NCBI GenBank assembly: GCA_036677145.1
Contig: JAKFFF010000009.1
Location: forward strand, 1 to 64,000
DNA from: CADEED01 sp036677145
GTDB lineage: Bacteria; Pseudomonadota; Gammaproteobacteria; Steroidobacterales; Steroidobacteraceae
Direction: 5' to 3'
Length of the DNA: 64,000 nucleotides
Of this stretch, positions 15,721-25,837 are shown one piece after another (the first letter of the stretch is position 1; every line of letters starts with the position of its first letter). The notes beneath the pieces were generated by a model, which had not been told where the DNA came from, made no database searches, and was given only the letters and a program-made list of their open reading frames with translations. Made by a program: the position numbers and the translations under genes.

Positions 15721-16968
15721 TCAGAAGTTCCCCTGAAACCAGTTCTTCATGCGCTCGGCCATGCTGCGCGCGTTGCCGGCGATCGAACGCCCGCGGTTGC
15801 CCGCGATCGCGTTGTCGCGCGCGTACAGCAGCAGCCCGGCGCCGGTCGAATAGATAGGATTGCGGATCACGTCGGACAGTCCGCGGATGTGCTGGGGCAA
15901 TCCGAGCCGCACCGGCACATGGAACACTTCCTCGGCGAGTTCGATCGCGCCTTCCATCTTGGCGCTGCCGCCCGTGAGGACGATGCCCGACGCGATGATT
16001 TCCTCGAACCCCGAGCGGCGCAGTTCCTCGCGCGCCAGGCCAAACAATTCCTCGTAGCGCGGCTCGACCACTTCGGCGAGCGTCTGGCGCGCCAGGCGGC
16101 GCGCGGGGCGATCGCCGACCGAGGGCACTTCGATGCTCTCGTCCGGATTGGCGAGCTGCGACAACGCGCACGCGTAACGGACCTTGATGTCCTCCGCGTA
16201 TTGCGTCGGCGTGCGCATCGACACGGCGATGTCGTTCGTGACCTGGTCGCCCGCGATCGGGATCACCGCCGTATGACGGATGGCGCCCTGCGAAAACACG
16301 GCGAGGTCCGTCGTGCCTCCGCCGATGTCGATGATGCAGACCCCGAGCTCGCGCTCGTCGTCGGTCAGGCAGGCGAAGCTGCTGGCGAGCTGCTCGAGCA
16401 CGATGTCGTCGACTTCGAGACCGCAACGCTGGATGCACTTCTCGATGTTCTGCGCCGCCGAATCCGCGCCCGTCACGATGTGCACCTTGGCCTCGAGCCG
16501 CACGCCGGACATGCCGATCGGATCGCGGATGCCTTCCTGTCCGTCGATGATGAATTCCTGCGGCAACACATGGAGGATCTTCTGGTCCGCGGGAATGGCG
16601 ACGGCCTTGGCCGCGTCGACCACCTGCTGCACGTCCGCGTCGCTGACTTCGCGGTCGCGGATCGCGACCACGCCGTGTGAGTTGAGACTGCGCACGTGTG
16701 AACCGGCGATGCCCGCGAACACCGAGCGGATCTCGCAGCCGGCCATGAGCTCGGCTTCCTCGATCGCGCGCTGGATCGACTGCACCGTCGACTCGATGTT
16801 CACGACCACGCCCTTCTTGAGGCCGCGCGAGGGTTGCGTGCCGATGCCGATCACTTCGATCGAATTATCGGGCGCCACCTCGCCGACCAGCGCGGACACC
16901 TTCGAGGTGCCGATGTCCAGTCCGATGATGAGATTCTTGTCAGGCCGTTTGCCCATGTAGTTAGCCAT
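15721..16968 (-). CDS. ftsA: Cell division protein FtsA
   Basis: A 415-aa actin-like ATPase that tethers FtsZ to the membrane. The N-terminal LIIGLDIGTSKV phosphate loop and IDIGGGTTDLAVF are actin-fold motifs, and a C-terminal amphipathic helix (MAERMKNWFQGNF) is the membrane anchor. ATG 16968-16966 overlaps the end of ftsQ by 8 bp. Confidence 0.98.
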   Translation of the reverse strand: MANYMGKRPDKNLIIGLDIGTSKVSALVGEVAPDNSIEVIGIGTQPSRGLKKGVVVNIESTVQSIQRAIEEAELMAGCEIRSVFAGIAGSHVRSLNSHGVVAIRDREVSDADVQQVVDAAKAVAIPADQKILHVLPQEFIIDGQEGIRDPIGMSGVRLEAKVHIVTGADSAAQNIEKCIQRCGLEVDDIVLEQLASSFACLTDDERELGVCIIDIGGGTTDLAVFSQGAIRHTAVIPIAGDQVTNDIAVSMRTPTQYAEDIKVRYACALSQLANPDESIEVPSVGDRPARRLARQTLAEVVEPRYEELFGLAREELRRSGFEEIIASGIVLTGGSAKMEGAIELAEEVFHVPVRLGLPQHIRGLSDVIRNPIYSTGAGLLLYARDNAIAGNRGRSIAGNARSMAERMKNWFQGNF

Positions 16969-17767
16969 CTTGGTTGTCGTCCTCCGCGGCGCCGCTTGCG
17001 ACGCGCTGTCCACCGGCGCGCCAGCCGATCGCGAAGCCGTTGGTGTAACGCATGTCGATGTAGTTGATGTCGTTCGCGTGGCTCGCGATCTGCCCGACCG
17101 CGGCCGCCACGAAGCGCGCGAAGCGTTCGTCGATCTGGCGGCGGCCGAGCCGCACCGTGATGCCGTTGTCGAGATCGAATTCCCACGAGCCGCGCGCATC
17201 CAGCCTGACGGCGGTCAAGCGCATGCCGGCCTCGATGAGCTGGCCCTGCGCGGCGAGGTAACGCGCCGCGACCTCGCCCTCGGTGCCGCGCGGCCCGGAA
17301 AGGCGCGGCAGCTCCGGCGGGATGTGGCGCGCTTCGGAGATGAACAACTCGCCGCGCGTGTTCAGCAGGCCGTTCGCGCCCCAGCGCGCGGCCGCCGCCT
17401 GTTCGGTCACGCGGATGCTGAGCGCGCGCGGCCACTGGCGCTCAACCGTCGCGCTATCTACCCACGGAAGTTGCTCGACAGCGCGGCGCACCGCGGCCAG
17501 GTCCACGCTGACCAGGCCCACGTCGCGCACGCGCGCCTTCACGGCCTGCTCGACCTCGACGGGCGACACACGCTGGAAGCGCCCGGTCACCTCGACCTGG
17601 CTGATGTTCTGGTCGAGCGCGCTCATCGCGAGCACGCCGGCGATGCCGAGCACCGCGAGCACCGCCGCGCCCACGGCGACGCGCGCGAGCACCGCGCCCG
17701 AAAAACGCACGCGCGGCTCCGGCGTGCGCCGGTTGACCTTCTTGTTTTGGGCCTTGCCCCAGATCAC
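16961..17767 (-). CDS. ftsQ: Cell division protein FtsQ
   Basis: A 268-aa bitopic divisome protein that recruits FtsB/FtsL. It has a basic N-terminus, a membrane segment (about 27-48), a POTRA domain beginning at SQVEVTGRFQRVSPVEVEQ, and the FtsQ beta domain. The start is GTG 17767-17765, overlapping the ddl stop in GTGA. Longer upstream open sequence in the same frame lies within ddl and is not used. Confidence 0.96.
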   Translation of the reverse strand: MIWGKAQNKKVNRRTPEPRVRFSGAVLARVAVGAAVLAVLGIAGVLAMSALDQNISQVEVTGRFQRVSPVEVEQAVKARVRDVGLVSVDLAAVRRAVEQLPWVDSATVERQWPRALSIRVTEQAAAARWGANGLLNTRGELFISEARHIPPELPRLSGPRGTEGEVAARYLAAQGQLIEAGMRLTAVRLDARGSWEFDLDNGITVRLGRRQIDERFARFVAAAVGQIASHANDINYIDMRYTNGFAIGWRAGGQRVASGAAEDDNQDG

Positions 17768-18735
17768 ACGCTCACCGCCGTGCGCGTGAAGCTGGTCTCG
17801 AGCACCTGCCACACGAGCTGTTCGAAGTTGATGTCGAGCGCGCGCGCCGCCATCGGCACGAGGCTGTGATCGGTCATGCCGGGAACCGTGTTGATCTCCA
17901 GCAGATAGGGCCTGCCGGTCTTGTCCATCATGAAGTCCGCGCGCCCCCAGCCTTCGGCGCCGACGGCGGCAAAGGTCGACAGCGACAGGTTCGCCAGATG
18001 TTTCTCGGCTTCGGGCGACAGGCCGGACGGGCAGAAATATTTCGTATCGTTGCGGAAATACTTCGCCTGGTAGTCGTAGAACGTCGCCGGCGTTTCGATG
18101 CGGATCGACGGCAGCGCGCGGCCCTGCAGCACTGCGACCGTGTATTCGGCGCCGGTGATCCACGCTTCCGCGAATACCGTCGGCTCGAGGAGCGACGCGG
18201 CCTGGTAAGCCGCCGCGAGGTCTTCGCGGCGCTCGACCTTGGTCATGCCGACCGAGGAGCCCTGCGTCGCCGGCTTCACGATGAGCGGCAGGCCGAGCCG
18301 CTCGACGCAATTGTCGAGATCGGCAGGCGAACGCAGCACCATGTATTCCGTGGTCGGAATGCCGACGGCCTGCGCGAGCCGCTTGGTGCGCAGCTTGTCC
18401 ATGCCGATGGCCGAGCCCATCACGCCGCTGCCGGTGTACGGCAGTCCCAGGAATTCGAGCGCGCCCTGCAGCGTGCCGTCTTCGCCGCCCGGTCCGTGCA
18501 GCGCGATGAACACGCGATCGAACTTGCGGGTGACGAGTTCGTTGAGTGGTTTGTCGCGCGGATCGAACGGGTGCGCGTCGACGCCGCGTTTCACCAGCGC
18601 GGCGAGGCAGGCATTGCCGGAGATCAGCGAGATCTCGCGCTCGCTCGAGGTGCCACCTAACAACACCGCGACGCGGCCGAAGTCGCGCGCCTCGGTCACG
18701 TGGCGGATCACCTTGGGGTCGTGACGCAGCCGCAT
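17764..18735 (-). CDS. ddl: D-alanine--D-alanine ligase
   Basis: This 323-aa ATP-grasp ligase makes the D-Ala-D-Ala dipeptide for MurF. Motifs seen are LLGGTSSEREISL (N-terminal), HGPGGEDGTLQG, KPATQGSSVGM (ATP-grasp loop) and LLEINTVPGMT near the C-terminus (metal and D-Ala binding). It is the DdlB position of the dcw cluster. It shares one base with the murB stop (TGATG) and overlaps ftsQ by 4 bp. Confidence 0.98.
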   Translation of the reverse strand: MRLRHDPKVIRHVTEARDFGRVAVLLGGTSSEREISLISGNACLAALVKRGVDAHPFDPRDKPLNELVTRKFDRVFIALHGPGGEDGTLQGALEFLGLPYTGSGVMGSAIGMDKLRTKRLAQAVGIPTTEYMVLRSPADLDNCVERLGLPLIVKPATQGSSVGMTKVERREDLAAAYQAASLLEPTVFAEAWITGAEYTVAVLQGRALPSIRIETPATFYDYQAKYFRNDTKYFCPSGLSPEAEKHLANLSLSTFAAVGAEGWGRADFMMDKTGRPYLLEINTVPGMTDHSLVPMAARALDINFEQLVWQVLETSFTRTAVSV

Positions 18736-19697
18736 CAGGAGGCCTCCCCTACGGTGCGGAATTCAGGAGTCAGTGTGACGCCGAACTTTTCCTTCACGAC
18801 GGACTGGATGTGCGCGACCAGCTGCTCCACGTCGGCGGCCCTGGCCGCGTCGACATTGACGAGGAAGTTCGCGTGTTTGGGCGAAACCATGATGTCTCCG
18901 ATCCGGAAACCCTTGAGGCCGGATGCCTCGATCAAGCGCGCGGCGTGTTGGCCGGGCGGATTCGTGAACGTCGAGCCGCAGCTCCACTCGCCGATCGGCT
19001 GCGTCTCTTTGCGGCGCGCGATCATGTCGCGCATCGCCTCGTCGGTGAGGCCGGGACGCGGTTCGAACGCGAGCACCGCGCCGAGGAAGAATTCGCCGGG
19101 CACCGGTGCAACCAGCCGCCGGTAGGAATACGAATACTCGCGCGCCTCGCGGCGACGCTCGCGGCCGCGCGCGTCGCAGACGTCGACCGCGCGCACCCGC
19201 GGCCAGGTCTCGCCGCCGAACGCGCCCGCGTTCATCGTGAGCGCGCCGCCGAGCGTGCCGGGAATGCCGGCGAAGAATTCGGCGGGGCCGAGCTGCAGCG
19301 AGATCGCGCGGCGCGCGATACGCGCGCACGGCACGCCCGACTCCGCGTACAGGGTCGTCGCATCGACTTCTTCGAGCCGGTCGAGACCGGTGGTGTCGAT
19401 GACGACTCCGCGGATTCCGCCGTCGCGCACCAGCAGATTGGAGCCCAGTCCTAGCCAGAACTGCGGCGTACCCGTGGGCAGCGCCTCGAGAAATTTGAGC
19501 AGGTCGTTGCGGTCCGCCGGCGTGAAGAACACATCCGCGGGACCACCGACGTGCCACGAGGTGTGGCGCGACATCGGCTCGGCGTATTTCACGCGCGGCG
19601 CGAACTCGGCGGCCAGCGGCGGAACGATGGCGGATACGCGCGGGCTCATCCGCGGCGCCTCGTTTTCATACACGTTGTAGTGGCGTCGGGCAAACAC
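18735..19697 (-). CDS. murB: UDP-N-acetylenolpyruvoylglucosamine reductase MurB
   Basis: A 320-aa FAD enzyme that reduces the enolpyruvyl group made by MurA to give UDP-MurNAc. Motifs are HTSWHVGGPADVFF, GLGSNLLVRDGGIRG (FAD), GIPGTLGGALTMNAGA, and CGSTFTNPPG with the catalytic serine. The start is GTG 19697-19695, one base after the murC stop, with GGAGG about 10 nt upstream inside murC. Confidence 0.97.
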   Translation of the reverse strand: MFARRHYNVYENEAPRMSPRVSAIVPPLAAEFAPRVKYAEPMSRHTSWHVGGPADVFFTPADRNDLLKFLEALPTGTPQFWLGLGSNLLVRDGGIRGVVIDTTGLDRLEEVDATTLYAESGVPCARIARRAISLQLGPAEFFAGIPGTLGGALTMNAGAFGGETWPRVRAVDVCDARGRERRREAREYSYSYRRLVAPVPGEFFLGAVLAFEPRPGLTDEAMRDMIARRKETQPIGEWSCGSTFTNPPGQHAARLIEASGLKGFRIGDIMVSPKHANFLVNVDAARAADVEQLVAHIQSVVKEKFGVTLTPEFRTVGEAS

Positions 19698-19698
19698 G

Positions 19699-21126
19699 TC
19701 ACGATTGCCTCCGGGCCACGGCGACCCCTAACTTCTGCGGCAGCCCGTGCGAAACGGCGCTGATGGAACCGGCGCCCATGGTCACCAGTACGTCGCCGGG
19801 CTTGAGCACGTCGCGCAGCGCCTCGTCGAGCGTCTCCACCTTCTCGACGAACACCGGCTCGACCTTGCCGCGCGTGCGTACGGCGCGGCAGATCGCGCGC
19901 CCGTCGGCGGCGGAAATGGGCGCTTCGCCGGCCGCGTACACCTCGGTGACCAGCAACGCATCACCGGTGGACAAAACCGTCGCGAAATCGTCGAGCAGGT
20001 CGCGCGTGCGGGTGTAGCGATGCGGCTGGAACGCGAGCACGACGCGGCGTCCCGCGTAACCCTGGCGGATCGCATCGAGTGTCGCCGCGATCTCGGTCGG
20101 GTGATGCCCGTAGTCATCGACGATCGTCACGGGATCGCCATCGTTGAATAGTTTGAGGTCCGCGACGTGTGTCAGCCGGCGATCGATGCCCTGGAAATTC
20201 TCCAGCGCGTTCTGGATCGCCTGCTGCGAAATGCCGATCTCGAGCGCGACGGCAATGGCCGCCAGCGAATTGAGCACGTTGTGCAGGCCCGGCAGGTTCA
20301 CCGTGACGGGCAGGCGCAGTCCGTCCGCGCGCCGCACCACGTCGAAGTGGGTGCGCAGGCCTTCGCGGCGCAGGTTCTCGGCGCGCAGGTCGGCGCCTTC
20401 GGAGAAACCGTAACCCACGACCGGGCGGTTCACCTTCGCGAGGATGCTGCGGATGTGCGCGTCGTCCACGCACAGCACCGCCAGTCCATAGAACGGCAGG
20501 TTGTGCAGGAATTCGACGAAGCTGTGTTTCAGCCGTTCGAAGTCGCCGTCATGTGTGCCGAGGTGATCGTTGTCGATGTTGGTGACGATCGCGATCATCG
20601 GATTCAGATGCAGGAACGAGGCGTCGCTCTCGTCGGCTTCGGCGACCAGATAGCGGCCAGCGCCCAGACGTGCATTCGTGCCGGCGCTTTTCAGGAGCCC
20701 ACCGATCACGAACGTCGGATCCTGGCCGCCTTCGGCGAGGATCGACGAGGTGAGGCTCGTGGTCGTCGTCTTGCCATGCGTCCCCGCGACCGCGACCGCG
20801 TATCGGAAACGCATGAGCTCGCCCAGCATTTCGGCGCGCGGCACCACCGGGATGCGGCGCGCGAGTGCGCTCGCCACTTCCGGATTTTCGATCGACACCG
20901 CGCTCGAAGTGACCACCACATCGGCGTCGCCGACATTTTCCGTGGCGTGACCGATCATCACGCGCGCGCCGAGCGCGGCCAGGCGCTCGGTGACCGCGTT
21001 GGGTTTCAGATCGCTGCCCTGGACCTGGTAGCCGAGATTCACCAGCACTTCGGCGATGCCGCTCATGCCACTGCCGCCGATACCGACGAAGTGGATGCGA
21101 TGGATGCGGCGCATGCGGTCGCTCAT
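19699..21126 (-). CDS. murC: UDP-N-acetylmuramate--L-alanine ligase MurC
   Basis: A 475-aa Mur ligase that adds L-Ala to UDP-MurNAc. FVGIGGSGMSGIAEVL (N-terminal Rossmann), GTHGKTTTTS (P-loop), DESDASFL and YGHHPTEI are diagnostic. ATG 21126-21124 overlaps the murG stop (ATGA). Confidence 0.98.
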   Translation of the reverse strand: MSDRMRRIHRIHFVGIGGSGMSGIAEVLVNLGYQVQGSDLKPNAVTERLAALGARVMIGHATENVGDADVVVTSSAVSIENPEVASALARRIPVVPRAEMLGELMRFRYAVAVAGTHGKTTTTSLTSSILAEGGQDPTFVIGGLLKSAGTNARLGAGRYLVAEADESDASFLHLNPMIAIVTNIDNDHLGTHDGDFERLKHSFVEFLHNLPFYGLAVLCVDDAHIRSILAKVNRPVVGYGFSEGADLRAENLRREGLRTHFDVVRRADGLRLPVTVNLPGLHNVLNSLAAIAVALEIGISQQAIQNALENFQGIDRRLTHVADLKLFNDGDPVTIVDDYGHHPTEIAATLDAIRQGYAGRRVVLAFQPHRYTRTRDLLDDFATVLSTGDALLVTEVYAAGEAPISAADGRAICRAVRTRGKVEPVFVEKVETLDEALRDVLKPGDVLVTMGAGSISAVSHGLPQKLGVAVARRQS

Positions 21127-22226
21127 GCCGCCACCCCCATCGGTTGCAGGCCCAGTTCTTTCAAACAGATGGCCGCGAGATCCTCGGCGGCACGCGGTTT
21201 CGCGACCAGGCGCGCACGCTCCGCCATCGCCAGTAGTTTGCCGCGGCCGGCGCACAGGACCTTGAGTTCGGCCGCGAGGCGCGCGGGCGTGAGTTCGCGG
21301 TCCGCGATCAGCACCGCGGCGCCCTCGCTCGTGAGGTATTTCGCATTGAAAGTCTGGTGGTCGTCGACCGCCGCGGGAAACGGGACGAGCACGGAGGCGA
21401 CGCCCACGGCCGCGAGTTCGGATACCGTCAGCGCGCCGGCGCGGCAGATCACCAGATCGGCGTCGGCATAGGCGCTCGCCATGTCGTCGATGAACGGCGA
21501 GACGTCGGCCTGCACCTTCGCTTCCGCGTACGCGGCGCGCGCCGCGTCGATGCCGCGTTCACCCGCCTGGTGACGCACGCGCAGCGTGAGGCCCGATTCG
21601 CGGATCGCGAACGGCACGACAGTGTTGAGCCGCGTGGCGCCCAAACTACCGCCGACGATCAGCAGGCGCAGCGCGCCTTCGCGGCGCGCGAAACGCGTGG
21701 CCGGCGGCGGCTGCGCGACGATCTCGGCGCGCACCGGGTTGCCCACCACGCGGACATCGATACCCGCGGGAAACGCCGCCGGGAAAGCCGCGAGCACGCG
21801 GCGCGCGAGATGCGCGAGGCAACGGTTGGAGTAGCCGGCGATCGCATTCTGTTCGTGGATCACGAGCGGCCGGCGCGTGAGCCAGGCCGCGACACCACCG
21901 GGACCGGTGACGAATCCGCCGAACCCCACGACCAGCGCCGGGCGCCGGCGCCGGACGATCTTCAACGCCTGCCAGATGGACAACGCGAGCTTGAACGGCG
22001 CCGCGAGCAACGTCGCGACTCCCTTGCCGCGCAGCCCGCTCATCGAGAGCCATTCGATCGAAATGTTTTCGGCGGGCACGACCCGCGCCTCGAGTCCGCG
22101 CGCCGTGCCCAGCCACACGACGTCGACCGACGCCGCGCGCAACAGCCGCGCGAGCGCCAGCGCGGGGAACACGTGGCCCCCCGTGCCGCCGGCCATGATG
22201 AGAACGGACGCGCGCGTGGCACTCAT
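21123..22226 (-). CDS. murG: Lipid II synthase glycosyltransferase MurG
   Basis: A 367-aa GT28 enzyme that transfers GlcNAc to lipid I at the inner membrane. The GGTGGHVFPALA loop near residue 13, VVGFGGFVTGPGG, HEQNAIAGYSNR and CRAGALTVSELAAVG (UDP-GlcNAc site) are intact. ATG 22226-22224 overlaps the ftsW stop (ATGA). Confidence 0.98.
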   Translation of the reverse strand: MSATRASVLIMAGGTGGHVFPALALARLLRAASVDVVWLGTARGLEARVVPAENISIEWLSMSGLRGKGVATLLAAPFKLALSIWQALKIVRRRRPALVVGFGGFVTGPGGVAAWLTRRPLVIHEQNAIAGYSNRCLAHLARRVLAAFPAAFPAGIDVRVVGNPVRAEIVAQPPPATRFARREGALRLLIVGGSLGATRLNTVVPFAIRESGLTLRVRHQAGERGIDAARAAYAEAKVQADVSPFIDDMASAYADADLVICRAGALTVSELAAVGVASVLVPFPAAVDDHQTFNAKYLTSEGAAVLIADRELTPARLAAELKVLCAGRGKLLAMAERARLVAKPRAAEDLAAICLKELGLQPMGVAA

Positions 22227-23407
22227 GCCGACGCCTCCGAAAGCCGCGGACGCGCTTCGCGTTCGTCGCGGCGCGCGCTCGCCATGCCGCGCGAGGCGTG
22301 CATGGCTTCGTGATAGACACGCAGCAGCAGGCCCACCCACGCCAGTGTCACCAGCATGCTCGAGCGGCCATAACTCATGAGCGGCAGCGTCAGGCCCTTG
22401 GTCGGCAACACACCCATGTTCACGCCGATGTTGATCATCGCCTGCGCGCCGAGCCACAGGCCGAAACCCGCGGCGAGATACGCCTGGAACTTGAGCCCCG
22501 CGCGCGACGCGAGCTGCGCGATCCAGAAACTGCGCCACACCAGCGCGATGAACAACGCGAGCGTGGCCGCGACGCCCACCAAGCCGAGCTCCTCGGCCAG
22601 CACGGCGAACAGGAAGTCGGTGTGCGCCTCGGGTAGATAGAACAGCTTCTGCACGCTCTCGCCCAGGCCCACGCCGAACCATTCGCCGCGGCCGATGGCG
22701 ATCAACGACTGCGTCAGCTGGAAGCCGCTGTTGAACGGATCCGCCCACGGATCGAGGAACGAAGTCACGCGCGCCATGCGGTACGGCACCAGCATCACCA
22801 GCAGCGTCATCGCGCCCGCGCCGAGCACCGCGGCCGTGATTACGTAGCGCAGCCGCGCGCCGGCGATGAACAGGATGCCGAACCCCGTCAGGAACAGCAC
22901 CGACGCCGCGCCGAAGTCCGGCTCCGCCAGCAGCAGCAACGCCATGAACACGAGCAGGCCGACAGGTTTGACGAGACCGAGCGCGGTGTTGCGCAGCTCG
23001 GTTTCGCGCCGGACGGCGTAACTCGCGATGAAGATCAGCGTGAGGATGCGCGCCAGCTCGGAGGCCTGGAAGTTGAAGCCGAGCAGCCGGATCCAGCGGC
23101 GGCTGCCGTTCACCATGTGTCCGACGCCCGGGATGAGCACCAGGAACAGCAGCACGACCGCCACGATCATCAGCGGCCAGGCCATCTTGTCGAGCAGTTC
23201 CGTGCGTACGCAGAACACGATCGTCGCGAGAATGAAACCCGCGACGCACAACACGAGCTGCCGTTCGAGGTAGGCGAACGGGTTGCCGGATTCCTTGCTC
23301 GCGATCGAGATCGACGCGGAGGTCACCATCACCAGGCCGAGCAGCACGATGGCGGCCACCAGCGACAATGCGACGGCATCGATGTGTAATACGCGCCTGG
23401 AGCTCAT
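22223..23407 (-). CDS. ftsW: Septal peptidoglycan polymerase FtsW (SEDS)
   Basis: A 394-aa SEDS glycosyltransferase with about ten membrane segments that polymerises lipid II with FtsI. Family marks are VNGSRRWIRL, FQASELARI, and GLTLPLMSYGRSSML near residue 340. Overlaps murD and murG by 4 bp each. Confidence 0.97.
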   Translation of the reverse strand: MSSRRVLHIDAVALSLVAAIVLLGLVMVTSASISIASKESGNPFAYLERQLVLCVAGFILATIVFCVRTELLDKMAWPLMIVAVVLLFLVLIPGVGHMVNGSRRWIRLLGFNFQASELARILTLIFIASYAVRRETELRNTALGLVKPVGLLVFMALLLLAEPDFGAASVLFLTGFGILFIAGARLRYVITAAVLGAGAMTLLVMLVPYRMARVTSFLDPWADPFNSGFQLTQSLIAIGRGEWFGVGLGESVQKLFYLPEAHTDFLFAVLAEELGLVGVAATLALFIALVWRSFWIAQLASRAGLKFQAYLAAGFGLWLGAQAMINIGVNMGVLPTKGLTLPLMSYGRSSMLVTLAWVGLLLRVYHEAMHASRGMASARRDEREARPRLSEASA

Positions 23408-24750
23408 GTCAGCTCCTTCACGGCCGCGGCGAACACATTGCCGCGCTCGGCATAATCGCGAAACATGTCGAGGCTCGAGCAGGCGGGCGACAGCAGCACG
23501 GTGTCGCCGGGCAGCGCGGCGCGCGCCGCGACGCGCACGGCCTCTTCCATCGTGTTGGCGCGTACCGTGTGGCAGATACCGGCGAGCGCGGTCTCGATGA
23601 CCGCCGCATCGCGCCCGAGCAGCACCGCCGTGCGCACCTTGCCGCGAAATGCCGGCGCGAGCGGCGCGAAATCCTGTCCCTTCCCGTCACCGCCGGCGAT
23701 CACCACCAGCGGCCCCGTCAAACCACCCACCGCCGCGAGTGTCGCGCCGACGTTCGTGCCCTTGGAATCATTGATGTATTTGACGCCGCCGATTTCCGCG
23801 ACCCACTGCGCACGATGCGGCAGCCCGGGAAAGTCGCGCAGCTCCTCGAGCATCGGCGTGATGGGCAGGCGCAACGCGTCGCCGAGCGCGAGCGTCGCCA
23901 ATGCGTTGGCGGCGTTGTGCCGGCCGGAAATCTTGAGCGCCGTCAGCGGCAGCAGCGCGGCCCCACGGCGCGCGAGCCAGGTGCCGCCATCGCTGGCGGG
24001 CGTCACCAGCGTGAAATCCGCCGTCGCGTTTTCCACGCTGAACGTGATCACGCGTTGCCCGGCGCGCGGCATACGCACGACTTCAGAGTCGTCCGCGTTC
24101 ACCACGGCGGTCTCGCTGTTCGCGTAGATGCGCGCCTTGGATGCCGCGTAGGCCGGAAGCGTGGCGTAGCGATCCATGTGATCTTCCGTCACGTTGAGCA
24201 CGACGCTCGCCTTGAGCTTGAGCGAGTGCGTCGTGTCGAGCTGGAACGAGGACAACTCGAGCACGTAGAGATCAGTCGGGCCGCGATCGAGGAGGTCCAG
24301 CGCCGGATGGCCGAGATTGCCGCCGACACGCACGCGCACCCCGGCGCGTTCGGCCATGCGGCCTAACAAAGTGGTCACCGTGCTCTTGCCGTTCGTGCCG
24401 GTGATGCCCACCACCGGCGCATCGGCCGCGCGCGCGAACAGCTCGATGTCGCCGACGATGTCGAGGCCGCGCGATCGCGCCTGCGTGAAGAACGGATCGT
24501 CGAGCGGCACGCCGGGTGACGTGACCACGATATCCGCCTGTTCGAGCAGGCGTGCGTCGAACCCGCCGGTGCGCGTCACCACCGACGCGCCCAGCGCCTT
24601 GACGCCGGCGAGCTCCGGCGGCGTTTCGCGGCTGTCGGTCACGGCGATGCGAAAGCCGCTGCGCTGCAGGTGACGCGCGACCGACAGCCCCGTGCGGCCC
24701 ATGCCCACGATGACGGCGTTCGGTGCGGTGTTTTGCTGGAGTGTGCTCAT
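23404..24750 (-). CDS. murD: UDP-N-acetylmuramoylalanine--D-glutamate ligase MurD
   Basis: A 448-aa Mur ligase adding D-Glu. VGMGRTGLSVARHL at the N-terminus, GITGTNGKSTVTTLLG P-loop, LELSSFQLD, NVTEDHMDRY and NDSKGTNVGAT are all present. ATG 24750-24748 overlaps the mraY stop (ATGA). Confidence 0.98.
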   Translation of the reverse strand: MSTLQQNTAPNAVIVGMGRTGLSVARHLQRSGFRIAVTDSRETPPELAGVKALGASVVTRTGGFDARLLEQADIVVTSPGVPLDDPFFTQARSRGLDIVGDIELFARAADAPVVGITGTNGKSTVTTLLGRMAERAGVRVRVGGNLGHPALDLLDRGPTDLYVLELSSFQLDTTHSLKLKASVVLNVTEDHMDRYATLPAYAASKARIYANSETAVVNADDSEVVRMPRAGQRVITFSVENATADFTLVTPASDGGTWLARRGAALLPLTALKISGRHNAANALATLALGDALRLPITPMLEELRDFPGLPHRAQWVAEIGGVKYINDSKGTNVGATLAAVGGLTGPLVVIAGGDGKGQDFAPLAPAFRGKVRTAVLLGRDAAVIETALAGICHTVRANTMEEAVRVAARAALPGDTVLLSPACSSLDMFRDYAERGNVFAAAVKELT

Positions 24751-25832
24751 CGCAGCTTCAGCGTCGCGAGTCCCGCGAGCACGAGGATGAAAGTGATGAT
24801 CCAGAAGCGCACGATGACTTTCGGCTCGGCCCAGCCCTTGAGCTCGAAGTGATGGTGGATAGGCGCCATCCGGAAGATGCGCTTGCCGGTGGTCTTGAAC
24901 GAGATCACCTGGATGATCACCGACGCGGTCTCGACCACGAAGATGCCGCCCATGATGAGCACCACGAGTTCCTGGCGGACGATCACGGCGATGACGCCGA
25001 GCGCCGCGCCGAGTGCCAGCGCCCCGATGTCGCCCATGAACACCTGCGCCGGATAGGTGTTGAACCACAGGAATCCAAGTCCCGCGCCCACCAGCGCGGC
25101 GCAGAAGATCAGCACCTCGCCCGAGCCCGGCACCGCGGGAATCTGCAGGTACTGCACGAAGTTCGCGTTGCCGCTCGCGTAGGCGAACACGCCGAGCGCG
25201 CCGCCCACCATCACCGACGGCATGATCGCGAGGCCATCGAGGCCGTCGGTGAGATTCACGGCATTACTCATGCCGACGATCATGAAATACGACAGCGCGA
25301 TGAACGCCACGGCGCCCATCGGCACGGCGAAATTCTTCAGGAACGGCAGATAGAGCGTGGTCTCGGCCGGCGTCTTCGCGGTGTAGAAGAGGAAGATCGC
25401 CGCGGCCAGGCCGAACAGCGACTGCCAGGAATACTTGTAGCGCGCGATGAGGCCTTTCGGATTTTTCTTCGCGAGCTTGAGGTAGTCGTCGTAGAAGCCG
25501 ATCAGTCCGAACGTGAACGTCACGCCGAGCACGACCCAGACGAAGCGATTGCCGAGATCGGCCCACGCGAGCGTGCTCACGAAGATCGCGATCAGGATCA
25601 GCATGCCACCCATCGTCGGCGTGCCGGCCTTGGAGAAGTGCGACTTCGGACCATCGTCCCGCACGACCTGCCCGATCTGCCCGCCCTTCAGGCGCTCGAT
25701 CATCCACGGGCCGATCAGCAGCGCGAGCAGCAACGCCGAGATCACCGCGAAAATCGCGCGCACGGTGAGGTACGAGAAGACGTTGAATCCCGAGTAGTAA
25801 GGCGTGAGTTGTTTCGCGAGCCAATAAAGCAT
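24747..25832 (-). CDS. mraY: Phospho-MurNAc-pentapeptide transferase MraY
   Basis: A 361-aa, ten-helix membrane enzyme that moves phospho-MurNAc-pentapeptide onto undecaprenyl phosphate (lipid I). Signatures: SHFSKAGTPTMGG, FYDDYLKL (catalytic Asp pair), NAVNLTDGLDGLA, and PIHHHFELKGW near the C-terminus. ATG 25832-25830 lies 5 bp after murF, one of the few junctions without overlap. Confidence 0.98.
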   Translation of the reverse strand: MLYWLAKQLTPYYSGFNVFSYLTVRAIFAVISALLLALLIGPWMIERLKGGQIGQVVRDDGPKSHFSKAGTPTMGGMLILIAIFVSTLAWADLGNRFVWVVLGVTFTFGLIGFYDDYLKLAKKNPKGLIARYKYSWQSLFGLAAAIFLFYTAKTPAETTLYLPFLKNFAVPMGAVAFIALSYFMIVGMSNAVNLTDGLDGLAIMPSVMVGGALGVFAYASGNANFVQYLQIPAVPGSGEVLIFCAALVGAGLGFLWFNTYPAQVFMGDIGALALGAALGVIAVIVRQELVVLIMGGIFVVETASVIIQVISFKTTGKRIFRMAPIHHHFELKGWAEPKVIVRFWIITFILVLAGLATLKLR

Positions 25833-25837
25833 GACGA

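Noticed and set aside
20167..21471. 434-codon plus-strand frame opposite murC/murG
   Set aside because: Shadow frame with no recognisable motif.
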